64,000 nucleotides of DNA from Cheilinus undulatus. Its lineage: Eukaryota; Chordata; Actinopteri; Labriformes; Labridae. Position 1 is the stretch's first letter. Each line of letters opens with the position of its first letter. The notes under the pieces were generated by a model that worked only from the letters and a program-made list of their open reading frames with translations, ran no database searches and had not been told where the DNA came from. The DNA lies in the NCBI RefSeq assembly GCF_018320785.1, contig NC_054884.1, forward strand, positions 19,903,667 to 19,967,666, in the 5' to 3' direction. Shown piece by piece: positions 39,201-50,129 of the stretch. Made by a program: the position numbers and the translations under genes.

Positions 39201-41357
39201 AATTTCACTATGACCATTAAATGCTATCACTTTGACTATGACCATTAAATGCTACATTAATTGAAAAATAGAGTTTTTTTTTTTTAATTTAATTTAATTT
39301 AATTTAATTTCCTGAGAAATGGGGAGTTTTTTGAGATAAGAAGCTTTGGCCCCGACAACAGCGATATTTCAGTTTTCCTAAAACTCTCCTTATCAAATTA
39401 TGCTCTCTTACTTTTTACTGAAATGTATAAACATATTTTAAACAGCGAACACCATCTGACGACACTTTTTTTCGACTTATAAATAATGATATTTCACATC
39501 AAACTGATGAATTTTGCTGTAAGATGTATGACTTAATGTAGCCTGTTTTCTAGTTTGCAGCTTGTTTGCCATATAATCTCTTCAAAATGCACCACAAAAG
39601 TTGAATTTTTTCAACATATTTGTGGCATATTCCAGATGAAAATATTAATGAGGGGAGGAGTTTCACAGGCAAGTTGGATATCACAGACTCTCTAGGAATA
39701 AACTGACTCACCTCTGTAACCATCTGTAATTGGAACAAGGACTTAAAGGCTACCTTTGTGCCTCTCCAGATAATCACTGCCTACAGTCTTTCAACAGCTG
39801 GTGAATCTGAACATGTAGGAATGGTAATACTTCACATTTCTCCTGTTTTTTTTTCTTTATTTACAATCTAGGAAATGATGGCATGTCATTCTTAAAGCAT
39901 TTAAGATTCCAAAGCCTAAGCATGTTAATGAAAATGAAATTAGCTGCCTCATGAAATTTGCCAGTAAAGTTTGATGTCCAGCAACATCAAAGGTTGCATG
40001 AGGACACAGACACATACACATATAAAAATGTGCACAAACACATACTCTTCTTTGTAAATTTCACTACTTGTGCTTTTTGCAATCCTCTCACATACACACT
40101 TGCACACAGAGACATACACTATCGGTGAAGAAGAAGCATGCCGCCAGGGATTGGGCCTGCTTTCACTTAACCTGACTCTCAGGTGGCTCGGTAATTTAAG
40201 CACTCCCTCTACATCAGGCTCTTTTCCATTGGCCATTAATTTTCCCCTTGTGGCACTGTTTATGGGAAGTAAGGGAACACACAAGGCTTTCACCTTGTTG
40301 GAACCCTTCACCATCGAGCAGGTTGCTCCGTTCTCAGCAGAGGCGTAATTTTTCTGAAACACTGCCGTGCCAGTAAATGGAGCGATAAACATTGTCTGAA
40401 AAAACAGCAGCATTTGCTTTCATGACTGGAATGACTTAAATATAATTTTCAAGGAAATTGGTATCCAGTCGTTTTGCTTGTATGAACATTGCTAGCAAAT
40501 GGAACACCTGCCTGCATTATCTCACTGACAGTTTTTACTTTTAAATGAGTTAGAGAGATAAATAAAGAAACACTGAAGCATAGAAGGTATTTTGAAACAA
40601 TTGTATGTGCTCCTCTCACTTACAGGAGATTGGGAAGGGTTTAAAAGAAGAAAATATTAGTGCCATTGACAAAGGTATGTGGGTATTGAAATGTTTTAAA
40701 TTCCCAAATTTGCCTTTTTTGAATGTCTAAAAGATTCTGCAGATTAAACAGTAAGGTGTTGAGTGTGTATGCAGATGGAGAAATGTAAAGTTTTCTCATG
40801 TTTTCACCAGTTGCTATGTTGTTAGCAAGGTCAACAGGAATAAGGTCTGGACTTGCTGAAGGGGTCCATATCGCCTTCACTGTGGCAGAGCCCCAGTCAA
40901 TAAATCACTTCTCCCACTGTGCACACATACTGCATTAAAGATAGTAATCCAGTTAAATGGCCTGGTAGAGAAAACTCTCTTACACTTGATCAAGGAGTCT
41001 CCCACATGCCTTTTGGCGAAATCTACTCACGATTTAATGAGTTGGCATTAACCCCTTCAGAGTCTTGGTGGCCTCTGTCTCTAGTCTTCGTTACTCAGTC
41101 TGTCAGGATGGTCTGATCCAGGTAGTTTGCACATGTGCCTTCCATCTCTTGATGATGAACTCTGGGGGATATTCAGTGACTTGGAAAACTTTTGTATCCA
41201 TCCCCTTATACGTTTCAATAACCTTTTCTCTGAGTTGCTTACTTTTGTCTTCATGGTGTAATGGTAGCCAGGAATACTGATTAATCAATAACTGGACCTT
41301 CCAGACACAGGTGTCTTTATACTACAATCACCTGAGACACTTTCGCTGCACTCAGGT

Positions 41358-41428
<71 letters not shown>

Positions 41429-44400
41429 CGATAGATAGATAGATAGATACTTTATTGATCCTAAAGGAAATTCAATAGTGATCCCCATTTCACTAAAAGT
41501 GAGACTACTAGCACCAATTTGCTGGACCTCTGTTCAGATACATCACCCACTCCAAAGGGGGTGAATATTTATGAAGTCACTTATTTTACTTTACACACAT
41601 TTGTTAAACTGACTTTCCTTATGAGAAATATGTTTTCACTTTGACATTAAAAAGATTCCATAATTTTTAGGGCTGTTGTCAACCAAAGAAAAAATTGGTC
41701 GACTAAAATTGCACCAGATCATCAATTAATCGATTGGTTGTGGGACGGACCAAAAAACAAACAAACAAAACCTTCATGTTATTTCTACATCAAACTTATT
41801 ACTGACAATGTAGTCAGTGCACTTAGGTGGTAATTAAAATTCAAAATGGACCCAAAATGAACTTAAAAATCTTTCGATTTTTGCAGTATAACCACCTTAT
41901 GTTGTAATTGAATAATAATCCTTTTTAACAAAATGTTGCCACACCGCTGTTTTTTTCGGCATGTTGTCAATTAACAGGAAACAGAGTATAAACGTGCTTC
42001 ACGGGCTTTGCTCACTTCTAAGGTGGGAGGGTCCTAGTGATGTTGTTTTGACTTTCCGGGTATTTAACCTCTAATTAATCACCCTTAAAGGTACAAGTAG
42101 TCTAAATTTTATTTGAATAGTTATATTCAGATTTTTTTTTTTGTAAATTATATTTTGTAATACTAGATAACTGAAAAAAAAAACACATGACGCCTCCCTT
42201 TTCACTCCTGCAAAAAATGGATTCTTCCAATTAAAGTAGCATATGCGATTTCGACCAATTAATCGACCAATCAACTTGAGGCTGTCAGCCCTAGTAATTT
42301 TCCACATTCATCCCTTACTCTGCCCTAAACATGTGGATTTTATTATTATTGTCATCAGATTATTTTTCCACACCCCTGGTAATTTGCAAGGACGTCCAGA
42401 CTATGACCAGGTTTGTGTCAATCCTCCTTCCAGCCCAATGGTGCCCTCAGGCAGGCTTACTTGCCACATCTACATCTTATTTTGCCTCAATTTTTGGTGT
42501 AAATGTGCATAAAAGTTCTGCACAGTATTTAGTTACCTTTGGACAAGGATAGTAGCTGTTATAACTGCTGTATCTTTGCTGATCTAAGCTAAATGGGTGC
42601 CAGCTGCAGTGTAATACTTTCAGTAAAACATGAGTTGGATTTGTTTTCTCACACTTTTCTCAGCAAGGACTTATACTTCCCAAAATGCCAAACTATTTTT
42701 ACAACTCTTGTTTGAGGACAGAGGGTGAAATGGCTGTGTAAAATGCAGGGAGAACAAAGCATACACAACAGTTCAGAATAAGGCAGATTTTACATCTACA
42801 CAGGCAGCTGTTTTACCAACCACAAGGTCAGAAGGACAATTAGAAAATTAAAGCCATTTATAGTGTTTGAGTACTTGCATGTGTGCTTGTGCACTGTGTT
42901 GGTGGATGACCCTGCAGCAAGGTTAATTTAAATGGTTTTGCTGGATAAAACTGAAGGATATTTTTGTATGAAAAGTAACTGATTTGATTTCGGTAGAAGT
43001 GTAACAAAGGCTCTCTGGCTGAATAATGCAAAAGTGCCCTTCACTGATACAGTTCTATGGGTGACACTTTCCCTCACCAAGGCCAGCCGGGTATCTGTGG
43101 GCACAGACGTCTTCCTGTGAAATGTCACACCCTTCTGTCCTCAACATCACTGTGAATACAAATGACAGTCTGTTTGCCATCTGTGGACGGGTGGCTCCTC
43201 ACTCTAAGGGCCAGAGAGGCCACTCTGCATACAAGTTGGCACGGAGAAAAAAATACTTTGAATCAGAATTATGCTAAAGCAGAATATGACTTATTTATGA
43301 TGTTTCTTCTTTCCTTTTTCTCTCTGATTGTGGGATTCATACTGCTTGTTGTAGGGGTTTATATCTTAAGCCTTCTGTGTGAACCAACACTGTTCCCCTT
43401 TGTAAATGGTGTAAGAAGCTTGCAATTGACAGCAGCGAGGTTTTATACGCCCATTTAGAGCCTCTGACCTAATCCCATGTTTTAATTTAACAGCTAAAGG
43501 AGTACTTCAATTGATTGAGCTCTGTTTCCTCAAGCTTCTTCTCTGTGGTCTAATGATACTTGTCTTTAAAACCAAGCTAATAATACGAGTTTTTAAGTAC
43601 TGTGCTCAAATATGCCGCCTATAAAAGTGAAAGATTCCTGCCAAGTGTCTCAATGTTGCTGCATGATGTTGACAAAGACGTAGAAGAAGTGAGGAGCGTT
43701 TCTTTCACACCCTTGTTCTCTCCCTTCTCTGCCATGTCTGCCAGCGAGCTCATATAGAACGACATCAATGTCCTGAGAACACCTTTTTGTTTTGTGCCTC
43801 TCCTCCATGTATTGTTTAGCTATTTATTACAAGGTGCCAGAAATATGTCAGAATGTTCCCTCCTTTTGTATCTCGGTATCAAATCCTCCCACGTCGCTGC
43901 CAAAAGTGGCAAGAACATTTTTTTCTTCTTTGTAGAAGCAATAAATACTCTGTCCTAAAAATGTCATCATAGATTTTTGGGGAGATACAGCCACCCATTT
44001 ACATTTGAAAAAAAATGTGCAGCCTTTAAAGTAAACTAAGAGAACCGCACATTTATATGAAGCTTTATTTTGCAGCGATATAAATAAACAATCCTCGAAT
44101 GGAAAAACAGAAATGTGCGCTTAATTGTGCATGATGCATGCAGCTGTAAACAGCTATAAACACCTGTAATGTGCAGACTTTTCCCGCTACAGAATCCTCT
44201 CCATTTCCCCTCTAACTCCCACACCATCGTCTCCTGTCATGTGGAAACTCATCAGATGAATTGCTTTCTCAAAGTGATTTCATGGGACCTTTAACATGAA
44301 ATTGGTGGCATTCCCAGCAGAGCTACACCTGCATGAAACAACAAAACTCTCATAGTTTTGAAAATGAAAACATCTCCTAGAGCAACACGTAGTACACAGA

Positions 44401-47400
44401 AGAAATGGCATAAAATGTTCAGAGTGGTTGATGTGTGATCCTGGCTGCTTTGTAGGCAGAATTAATTGGTTCTTGTTTTTAGTCTTAATGCTAAACTAAG
44501 CTAATTAGCTCACGACTGCTGCTTTAGCTCTATTAAAGGCAGAGAAAAATAGAATTAAATCAAGCTATATCACATGAGAGGGGGTGATGCTCTCACCTCG
44601 TGCATATACAAGCAATCACAGCTGTGCTGATGTTCAGTACAGCTCAACCTTGAGTGTGATATTGCTTTTGACTAACAAGCATATTAAAGAAACAGTCGGA
44701 CACAGATGGTAATTTTTTGCTCCACTTACTCAACTAGTTCCAGTCCTTAAAGCACGGTGTACACTGCGATTTCAAGCTGACTCTATGACAGCCACGATGA
44801 TGTGTCAGCTCACATAAATTGAGTTTATGTGCTCACACTGCATGGTCTGTTGGAAAAGTCTTATACATACATGGAGGTTGAAGTCAGATTTGTGTTTTGT
44901 TTGCATGGCTCAAACAGTTACAAGCAAACATAAAACCACTCTTACCATCTCCCTCTCACACACCATCACCAGCAAACACAACTAGCAGTTAAATAATAAA
45001 TAATCTGTGTCAGCTGGAGGTCAGCAGGTAGGCCTGTTTCCTGCTTGCGTATTTCTTTTATTATAGTCCGGAAAAGCACATCATGCATTTTTCCCTGCTG
45101 TTGTCATGATGATTTAAGATGATGTCTTTACAGTTTACAAAGGAAAAAAAATGCCCCAGAGTTGGGGATTCTGCTCATGGTTCTGCTTGGTGTGCACAGT
45201 CGTTCGACCAAAACTTCAAACATGCCAGGAATCCATCCGACCAGTGAGGAGCAGGTGTTCGAGCTTTGGCTGGCTCCCGTGTCCCTCACTACACAGCATG
45301 ACAAATGAGACACCATCAGGCTGAAAGTCGGCCCAATTTCCAAATGAGCCGTGCAACTCAGAATCCATGTCTGAATCTGCTGGAAATCACACAGTGTACA
45401 GCCAGACTAACTGACCTTTGCCAAACAACCCAAACTTTCTCCTGCACTCCTGCACTGTGTCCAATGTTAGAGAACAACAACTAAAGTTTATGTACGTTCA
45501 TTTTTATGCTTTACAGGCACAGTATGTACAATTTTCACCCTGAAAAGTCACCAATGATTAAAAAAACTAATCCAATGTTATTTACATTTTTAGTTGGGTA
45601 TTCTCCTGACACTTTTGCTTTTGTTTGGAATTCATTTTTAGTATCTCCCACTTATTTGGGATTAGTGAGACCCAATAAGTGTAAAACATAAGTATGAAGC
45701 CCTGTTTTTGAGCAGGAATCAGTTTTTATCAAAAGTCAAGTCTGCATATGAGGACAATAAATCTTACTGCACAACACAAAACAAAATTATTTCTTTAGGA
45801 AGTCATTTCAACAAGAATATGTTTAATCCACTAAACACTCTTGAGATCTTGGAACATTTCCTTTAAAAATTATGAAACACAAAGAAATTCCTTCAAATTC
45901 CTTCAAATTTCCAAGACACTACCAAAAAAAAATTTGATGAAAATTCTTCAACTTTTCAAAAATGTCATATAAAAAACAAAATTTCTTTAAATTCCCCTAA
46001 AGTTCCATTAAAGTTTGGCTTGAAAATTTTCAAGCAAGTTCCCCAATTTCAAGCAAATTCTACCGGATATTTGCATTGAAAATTCCCATTCGCTGTATTT
46101 ATTTTCTTCATTATTTGTCAGTTTTTGATTGTAAATCCTACTGTAACTTGTTTTTGTAAATGCAGTGTTAAAGGTCACATATTATACAGAATACACTTTT
46201 TCAGGTTTTTCTAGCAAAAATATGTGCCCCTCGCCTGTCTACAATCCCCCCAAAGATTAGACCCCCCCCCCCTTTTCTTTCTTCACCTTTCAGAAAATGT
46301 GTGCTTAAACAAGCCGTTCTCAGATTTCCCCCTCATGATGTCATGTGGGGAGTTAGCACTGCCCCCAGGTTTGGTTGGACCGCCCTGCTTGGAAGAAAGT
46401 TCCGCCCTCCTCTCATGATTCTCCTCTCAGCTGCCAGCAGAGAGGAGGATCAGGAGAGCTACATTCATTTCCTGAGAGGGGCGGGGTCAGACAGCTCATT
46501 AACATTTAAAGCCACAGAGAGAAACAGCTTGTTCTGAGTAGGGCTAAAACAGAGGGGTTTTTAGACATGCAAAAATCCAATACCAGAGGGTTTTTTTTTG
46601 CAACAAACTTCACAGGCATGTTTTGGGGACCTCTGAGACCAATATAAACTTATCTTAAAGGGGTAAATATATGTGACCTTTAATAAATATTATTAATAAA
46701 ATTCTAACATAAATCTTATTTCCTTTAACTCAATTTTAAGAGTTAAGGAGAAAGTTGGAGAATCATCCTTAATTGTCACAAATAAATAAAGGAATAAAGG
46801 AGTAAAGGGTCTTTGTTATCTCTGTTTCCAGTCTCGGCAGACCCCAGAGGGCGAGTTCCTGCCCCTGGATCAGTGTGAGCTGGATGTGGGTTTTGGGACG
46901 GGGGCGGACCAGCTCTTCTTGGTGTCGCCTCTGACCATCTGTCACGAGATCAACAACAAGAGCCCGTTCTTCGATCTGTCTCAGCGCTCCCTCATGAACG
47001 AGCAGTTTGAGATCGTTGTCATCCTGGAGGGAATCGTTGAAACCACTGGTTAGATCAATTCTTTTTCTATATTTCATTTTAATAATAACTTTAAATGAAC
47101 TTTCATTTCCCTAATTATTTTTTGAACATTGGCCTGAGGCAGAGAGCATTTCTCAGAGATATAAGATAAAACATTTAACAGAATGATTAATTTCATGGTC
47201 TTTAATTATTCAGAAGAGTCTCTGCATCTCTGTCGTGTTTTTTAATATATCTGTCTCTCTTTTCCCTCCAGTAATTCTCCACTTTTCAATTCTGTTCCCA
47301 GTTGCTAGCATTTTTATTTAACAGCTTACTTTCAACATTTTTACGTGACAATATTACTGTGTCCTCTTCTCTCCGTCATAGGAATGACATGCCAGGCGAG

Positions 47401-48055
47401 GACATCATACACTGAAGATGAAGTTTTGTGGGGGCATCGTTTCCTCCCCGTCATGTCACTGGAGGAGGGCTTCTTCCGAGTTGACTACTCCCAGTTCCAC
47501 AACACGTTTGAAGTTCCAACACCTCCCTACAGTGTCAAAGAGCAGGAAGAAAAGTCTCCTCTGACGTCACCAAACCCTCTGCCAGTCGCACCTACCCCCT
47601 CGTCCCCTCCGCTGGGTAACGGCGGCCGAGGAGGCCGACGGGAAAGGCTCTTGTCAGCTGACTGTGCAGACCATGTAGAGGACCAAGCCAAGAGGCTGCC
47701 CAGCAAACTCCAGCGCATGAGCTCCACCAAGGAGGAGCTCCTCTGGAGAGGGCTAAAGACCGGGCCACCATTGCCCGGCGGGAAGGCCTCAAGCACAGGA
47801 GACCTTCCGCTTAGTATTCAGAGGCTGAGGTCCAGCTCCATCCCAGCTGGGAGGCAAGGACAGCCAGAGGAGCAGGTCCAGCTGTTGTCTTTGGATGGAG
47901 AGGCAGAGGAAGTCGAGCTGGAGAAACACAGACTGCCGGCGGCAATTAACCCCATAGCTGCTCCGACCCCGATGCCAGTCCAGATCCCCTTGGTAGGGAG
48001 TCGGCCGGAGGACAACCTACCGGCCAAACTACGCAGAATGAATGCTGACCGCTGA
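26587..48055 (+). CDS. kcnj3: G protein-activated inward rectifier K+ channel 1 (Kir3.1), whole gene
   Basis: Three coding exons, 26587-27255, 46832-47048 and 47382-48055, join in phase (0, then 1) to give 519 residues (human KCNJ3 is 501). In heart and brain GIRK1 assembles with GIRK4 or GIRK2 and opens on binding Gβγ and PIP2 after Gi/o-coupled receptor activation. The exon structure matches that expected for KCNJ3. Intron 1 is 19.6 kb and carries most of the repeats between 27 and 47 kb; intron 2 is 333 bp. All family landmarks are present and the frame is intact, so it is probably functional. A fish a/b paralogue is likely; which one is not determinable. Confidence 0.95.
27620..27637. repeat. 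(GA)n microsatellite
   Basis: Nine GA units followed by a G-rich run (aggggggtgggggg), in kcnj3 intron 1. Confidence 0.85.
28845..29300 (+). mobile_element. Dispersed fish SINE-like repeat
   Basis: Contains the landmark series of a very common fish repeat: caatcaatcaatcttcgttt, then tatctcaaaacactttacaa, then a segment ending cagaccagactcatggtgac before agccctctactg. No open frame. Family assignment is from memory of this sequence type and is tentative. Confidence 0.55.
29385..29900. repeat. AGCTA-rich degenerate repeat, copy 2
   Basis: Core at about 29560-29720 with the same words as copy 1 (gctttagcaatgtgagcttt, agctaaagctcacattgcta). Flanks also match: ctggctgcagaccgttaatc upstream, and gaaggatgagcttttttcct downstream, corresponding to ggatgacaagcttactcttt in copy 1. 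Confidence 0.65.
32060..32335 (+). mobile_element. Tc1 transposase fragment (C-terminal part)
   Basis: Plus-strand frame at 32094-32285 ends [19 protein letters not shown], the Tc1/mariner signature normally written DWPxQSPDLNPIExLWDEL. The third catalytic acidic residue of the DD34E triad (Glu in NPIE) is Lys here, so the copy is dead. Downstream nucleotide sequence (gagccaggccttctggtcta) continues the match. Upstream two-thirds of the element are absent. Confidence 0.85.
32345..33258. mobile_element. hAT-type MITE relic
   Basis: The left end caggggtgtccaaactatgg is the classic terminus of a fish non-autonomous hAT-like repeat; the right end near 33232-33258 (ggccctcagtggaaaaagtt then aggacagctct) is its decayed partner. 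Between them lies extra DNA from about 32625 (ccggggcggagccagtgg) to about 33100 that looks like a later insertion. Boundaries are approximate. Confidence 0.5.
38584..38809. mobile_element. 226-bp MITE, copy 1
   Basis: The left end gtcaggccaaaacct and right end aggtcttggcctgac form imperfect inverted repeats. The interior (tttttcattattttaattac, ctattggtcaaccattg) matches the element at 39103-39356. No open frame. Confidence 0.75.
39103..39356. mobile_element. MITE, copy 2, with (AATTT)n expansion
   Basis: Same family and orientation as the element 300 bp upstream: caggccaaaaccttgtctcc, then tttttcatggttttaattct and gctattggtcactcttt. The right terminus (tttggccccgac) is eroded. A 9-bp-plus internal duplication (ctatgaccattaaatgctac/at) and an (AATTT)n run at about 39284-39310 lengthen it. 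Confidence 0.65.
39284..39310. repeat. (AATTT)n microsatellite
   Basis: Five AATTT units after a T-run, inside the MITE copy at 39103-39356. Confidence 0.85.
40980..41667 (-). mobile_element. Tc1-like transposon relic (copy B), interrupted
   Basis: Same family as the copy at 18.1 kb. Landmarks: gagtctcccacatgcctttt, gtcttggtggcctctgtctc, ctgggggatattcagtgact and cttcatggtgtaatggtagc. Minus-strand translation contains [19 protein letters not shown], the decayed N-terminal transposase segment. The copy is internally deleted and is interrupted at 41361-41477 by a retroelement tail; a hAT-type MITE begins at 41668, where this copy is lost. Confidence 0.8.
41361..41477. mobile_element. (GATA)n-tailed truncated retroelement insertion with GTGAT duplication
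   Basis: About 20 GATA units (one carries a T-to-C change, GATC) are followed by actttattgatcctaaagg and aaattcaata, the tail motif of a common fish non-LTR element. The insert is bounded by GTGAT at 41356-41360 and 41478-41482; removing it restores the Tc1 sequence (caggtgat/ccccatttcact), so GTGAT is a target-site duplication. Confidence 0.8.
41668..42293. mobile_element. hAT-like MITE, 626 bp
   Basis: Termini tagggctg... and ...cagcccta are exact 8-bp inverted repeats, with a further interior pair (aatcgattggttgtggg / cgaccaattaatcgaccaat). Flanking octamers ataatttt (left) and gtaatttt (right) agree at 7 of 8 positions, fitting the 8-bp duplication of hAT transposons. No transposase frame. 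Confidence 0.8.
46172..46679. mobile_element. piggyBac-like MITE with TTAA duplication
   Basis: Flanked by TTAA on both sides (46168-46171 and 46680-46683). The termini aggtcacatattata (left) and tatatgtgacct (right) are inverted repeats of at least 11 bp. The interior is GC-richer (gaggggcggggtcagacagc) and includes a C10-12 run at about 46262. Lies 150 bp before kcnj3 exon 2 and does not disturb its acceptor. Confidence 0.85.
46832..47048 (+). CDS. kcnj3: kcnj3 coding exon 2
   Basis: Encodes residues 224-295 of the cytosolic domain: [20 protein letters not shown], then [12 protein letters not shown] and [16 protein letters not shown], all strongly KCNJ3-like. Acceptor tgtttccag, donor gttaga, phase 1 exit. 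This region forms the immunoglobulin-like fold that binds Gβγ. Confidence 0.95.
47382..48055 (+). CDS. kcnj3: kcnj3 coding exon 3 (C-terminal tail)
   Basis: Starts [20 protein letters not shown] and continues [14 protein letters not shown], then the long GIRK1-specific tail, ending [11 protein letters not shown] (human MNSDRFT). The tail carries diverged copies of an LPxKLxRM motif: [21 protein letters not shown] and [12 protein letters not shown], matching the repeated motifs in the human tail. The Pro/Ser-rich stretch around [18 protein letters not shown] makes the tail longer than human. Confidence 0.95.
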
Positions 48056-48420
48056 CTTGTGCTGAAGATTTTTAAGACTTTTTGAAAACTGAATCAGGCT
48101 TAATGGGCATTGCATATAACTGAAAACTACTGTGATATATTAGTTTTATTTTTTAACCTGTATTTTACCTTTACTGACAGCAGGCTCTCTTCGTTGTTGT
48201 CCAAAGCCACAAATAGTAGGACAACACCTATAAGCCATCCATCCGCTCATACTGTGAGTCATTTTTTGATAGATCGCCATCTGTGCCCCCAACTGACTTC
48301 TCACACTTCTACCCTTGTGCTTGTTTCTTTCACTTCTGTTCTCAGAATTGCATCCAAGACTTTGAAATCCCCAAATAAGCACCGTTTTTCTAATTAATAA
48401 AGCACCAAAGTTACTGTCAT
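48056..48420 (+). terminator. kcnj3: kcnj3 3'UTR with polyadenylation signal
   Basis: AATAAA at 48396-48401, about 340 bp after the stop codon and just before repeat DNA. A short 3'UTR is inferred; longer forms cannot be excluded. Confidence 0.55.
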
Positions 48421-48644
48421 AATAAGGACTGACCTTGTCTGACCATTTGCTAAACCTTTTCTCCAAACAGAATTGTCCAGTTAAAACCGTTAGCTATGCA
48501 CAGCTGGTTTGTCTTGTTGGATTTTCCACGGAAAGCCAAAAAGAGGGTCTCAGTTACGGATGTAACAATAACCTCTGATCATAATACAATTTGTATCATG
48601 ATGTTAGGTTTACAATACAACTTTGTTACTATATACAGTGCCTA

Positions 48645-49290
48645 TTAAAAGTATTCACCCCCTTGGAGTTATTTTAAACCCTTGATTAATTTTATAAATC
48701 AGTCATGGTCAGTATGTTTCGTCTTTTTTTGTCAAAAAAAAAAGTGAAAATGGATTCCTACAAAAGATGTAAATGACACAAAGTTATGTAATGTAAAATA
48801 AATATTCACCCCCTTTGGAGTGGATGATGTAATTGAACAGAGGTCCAGACAATCAGCGCTTGTAGTCCCACAGCTAGGGAAATGGAGATCACCTGAGAGC
48901 AGTGAATGTATCTCAAGTCAATGAAATATAAAGACACCTGTGTCTGGAAGGTCCAGTCACTGGTTAATCAGTGTTTCTGGCTACCATTAGACCATGAAGA
49001 CAAAAGAACACTGAAAGCCGCTCAGAGAAAAGGTTATTGAAAAGTAAAAGTCAGGGGGTGGAGACAAAAAATTACAAAGGTACTGAACATCCTCTGAAGT
49101 TTAGTAAACCCATCATCAAAAATTAGAAGGAATATGGCGCATGTGTAAATCTGCTTAGATCAGGCTGTCCTCACAAACTGAATTGCGGGGCAAGAAGTCT
49201 AATTGAGATCTATCCAAAAAGACTCAGAGCTGTGATTGCAGCCAAAGGTGCATCTACTACATACGGACTTGAGGGGAGGGATGTTTATGC
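48645..49290 (+). mobile_element. Tc1-like transposon relic (copy C), inverted relative to A, B and D
   Basis: Begins acagtgcctattaaaagtat, then tcacccccttgg, the family terminus. The plus strand carries ggaaggtccagtcactggtt, ctaccattagaccatgaaga and gattgcagccaaaggtgcat, reverse complements of landmarks in copies A and D. Large internal deletion; right terminus not found. Confidence 0.8.
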
Positions 49291-50129
49291 AGCCAGAGTT
49301 TAAAAGAATGCCAAAAAAGCCATATTATATCAACCATGATTGATTTATATATATCAATGAAATTATAAATCTAAGGGAGCGGGGACTTTCATGGGCACTA
49401 ATGAACTCATCTTAAGACATGAGATTGAATTCAGTCTATGGATTATTGGTCCTTTATTTCAATTCTTTATCTACAAAAACAATACGAAATATCCATTTTC
49501 TTTATAATCCTTTATAAATAAAAGAAATACTTTTTAATTATAGTGTTGTATAGGAACTTGAAATACATGCAGATTTTTTTACAAACCCCAAAACAAACAA
49601 ATACATGTTGCGTCCTCTGGTGAGTATATTCTTGTTGATTGTTTTTGGTGAATTTCAAATTTATGAAGGGTTTCCCCCTTTATTTTAGATACTTCTTTTT
49701 CAATTGTGATAAAAATAGAAATTTTTGAGGCATTCATTTATCAATGAAATGGCTGGAGAGAAGAGCCATTATAAAAAAAGACTTGAGCTGGATAGTTTTT
49801 AAAGTCATATTTCCAAAAAGGGCTCTTGATCACAAAAGTTCTAAAAGAAAAAAACAGGCTTTATTTATGGATACAGAAGTGAACTTGGGAGGTATTCCTT
49901 AAAGCACCAACAACATGATGTGGAACAACATCACAGACCTCAGGGGATTCATGTTTTGTTAAACAAAGTTGGTAGCATACTTGACAAGTTTGCAGTGGAG
50001 GGTGTTTGGTAAAATTTATGAAAATAGTTTCAGTGATTGGAAAAATTAACAAGGTTGCCCTTTATAGTTTTGTCCTGGTAAACTCTGAGCTTTATGGTGT
50101 TTCCACAGCCCACAAGGTTTATTTGGCTT

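Larger units (their letters stand above)
27256..46831 (+). other. kcnj3: kcnj3 intron 1
   Basis: A 19.6-kb intron from gtaaga to tgtttccag. It contains a (GA)n run, a SINE-like repeat, an AGCTA block, Tc1 relics, hAT-type and piggyBac-type MITEs and a (GATA)n array, annotated separately. Stretches with no recognisable repeat or gene: about 27.7-28.8, 29.9-32.0, 33.3-38.5, 39.4-40.9 and 42.3-46.1 kb. Open frames within it (for example 39949-40413 minus) show no family resemblance. Confidence 0.85.

Noticed and set aside
39949-40413. 154-codon minus-strand frame in kcnj3 intron 1
   Set aside because: No recognisable domain; the CVCKCVC-type segments come from CA/TG-rich DNA. Kept only as a possible conserved non-coding region.
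41285-41488. Minus-strand frame of repeated Tyr-Leu-Ser-Ile
   Set aside because: Translation of the (GATA)n microsatellite.
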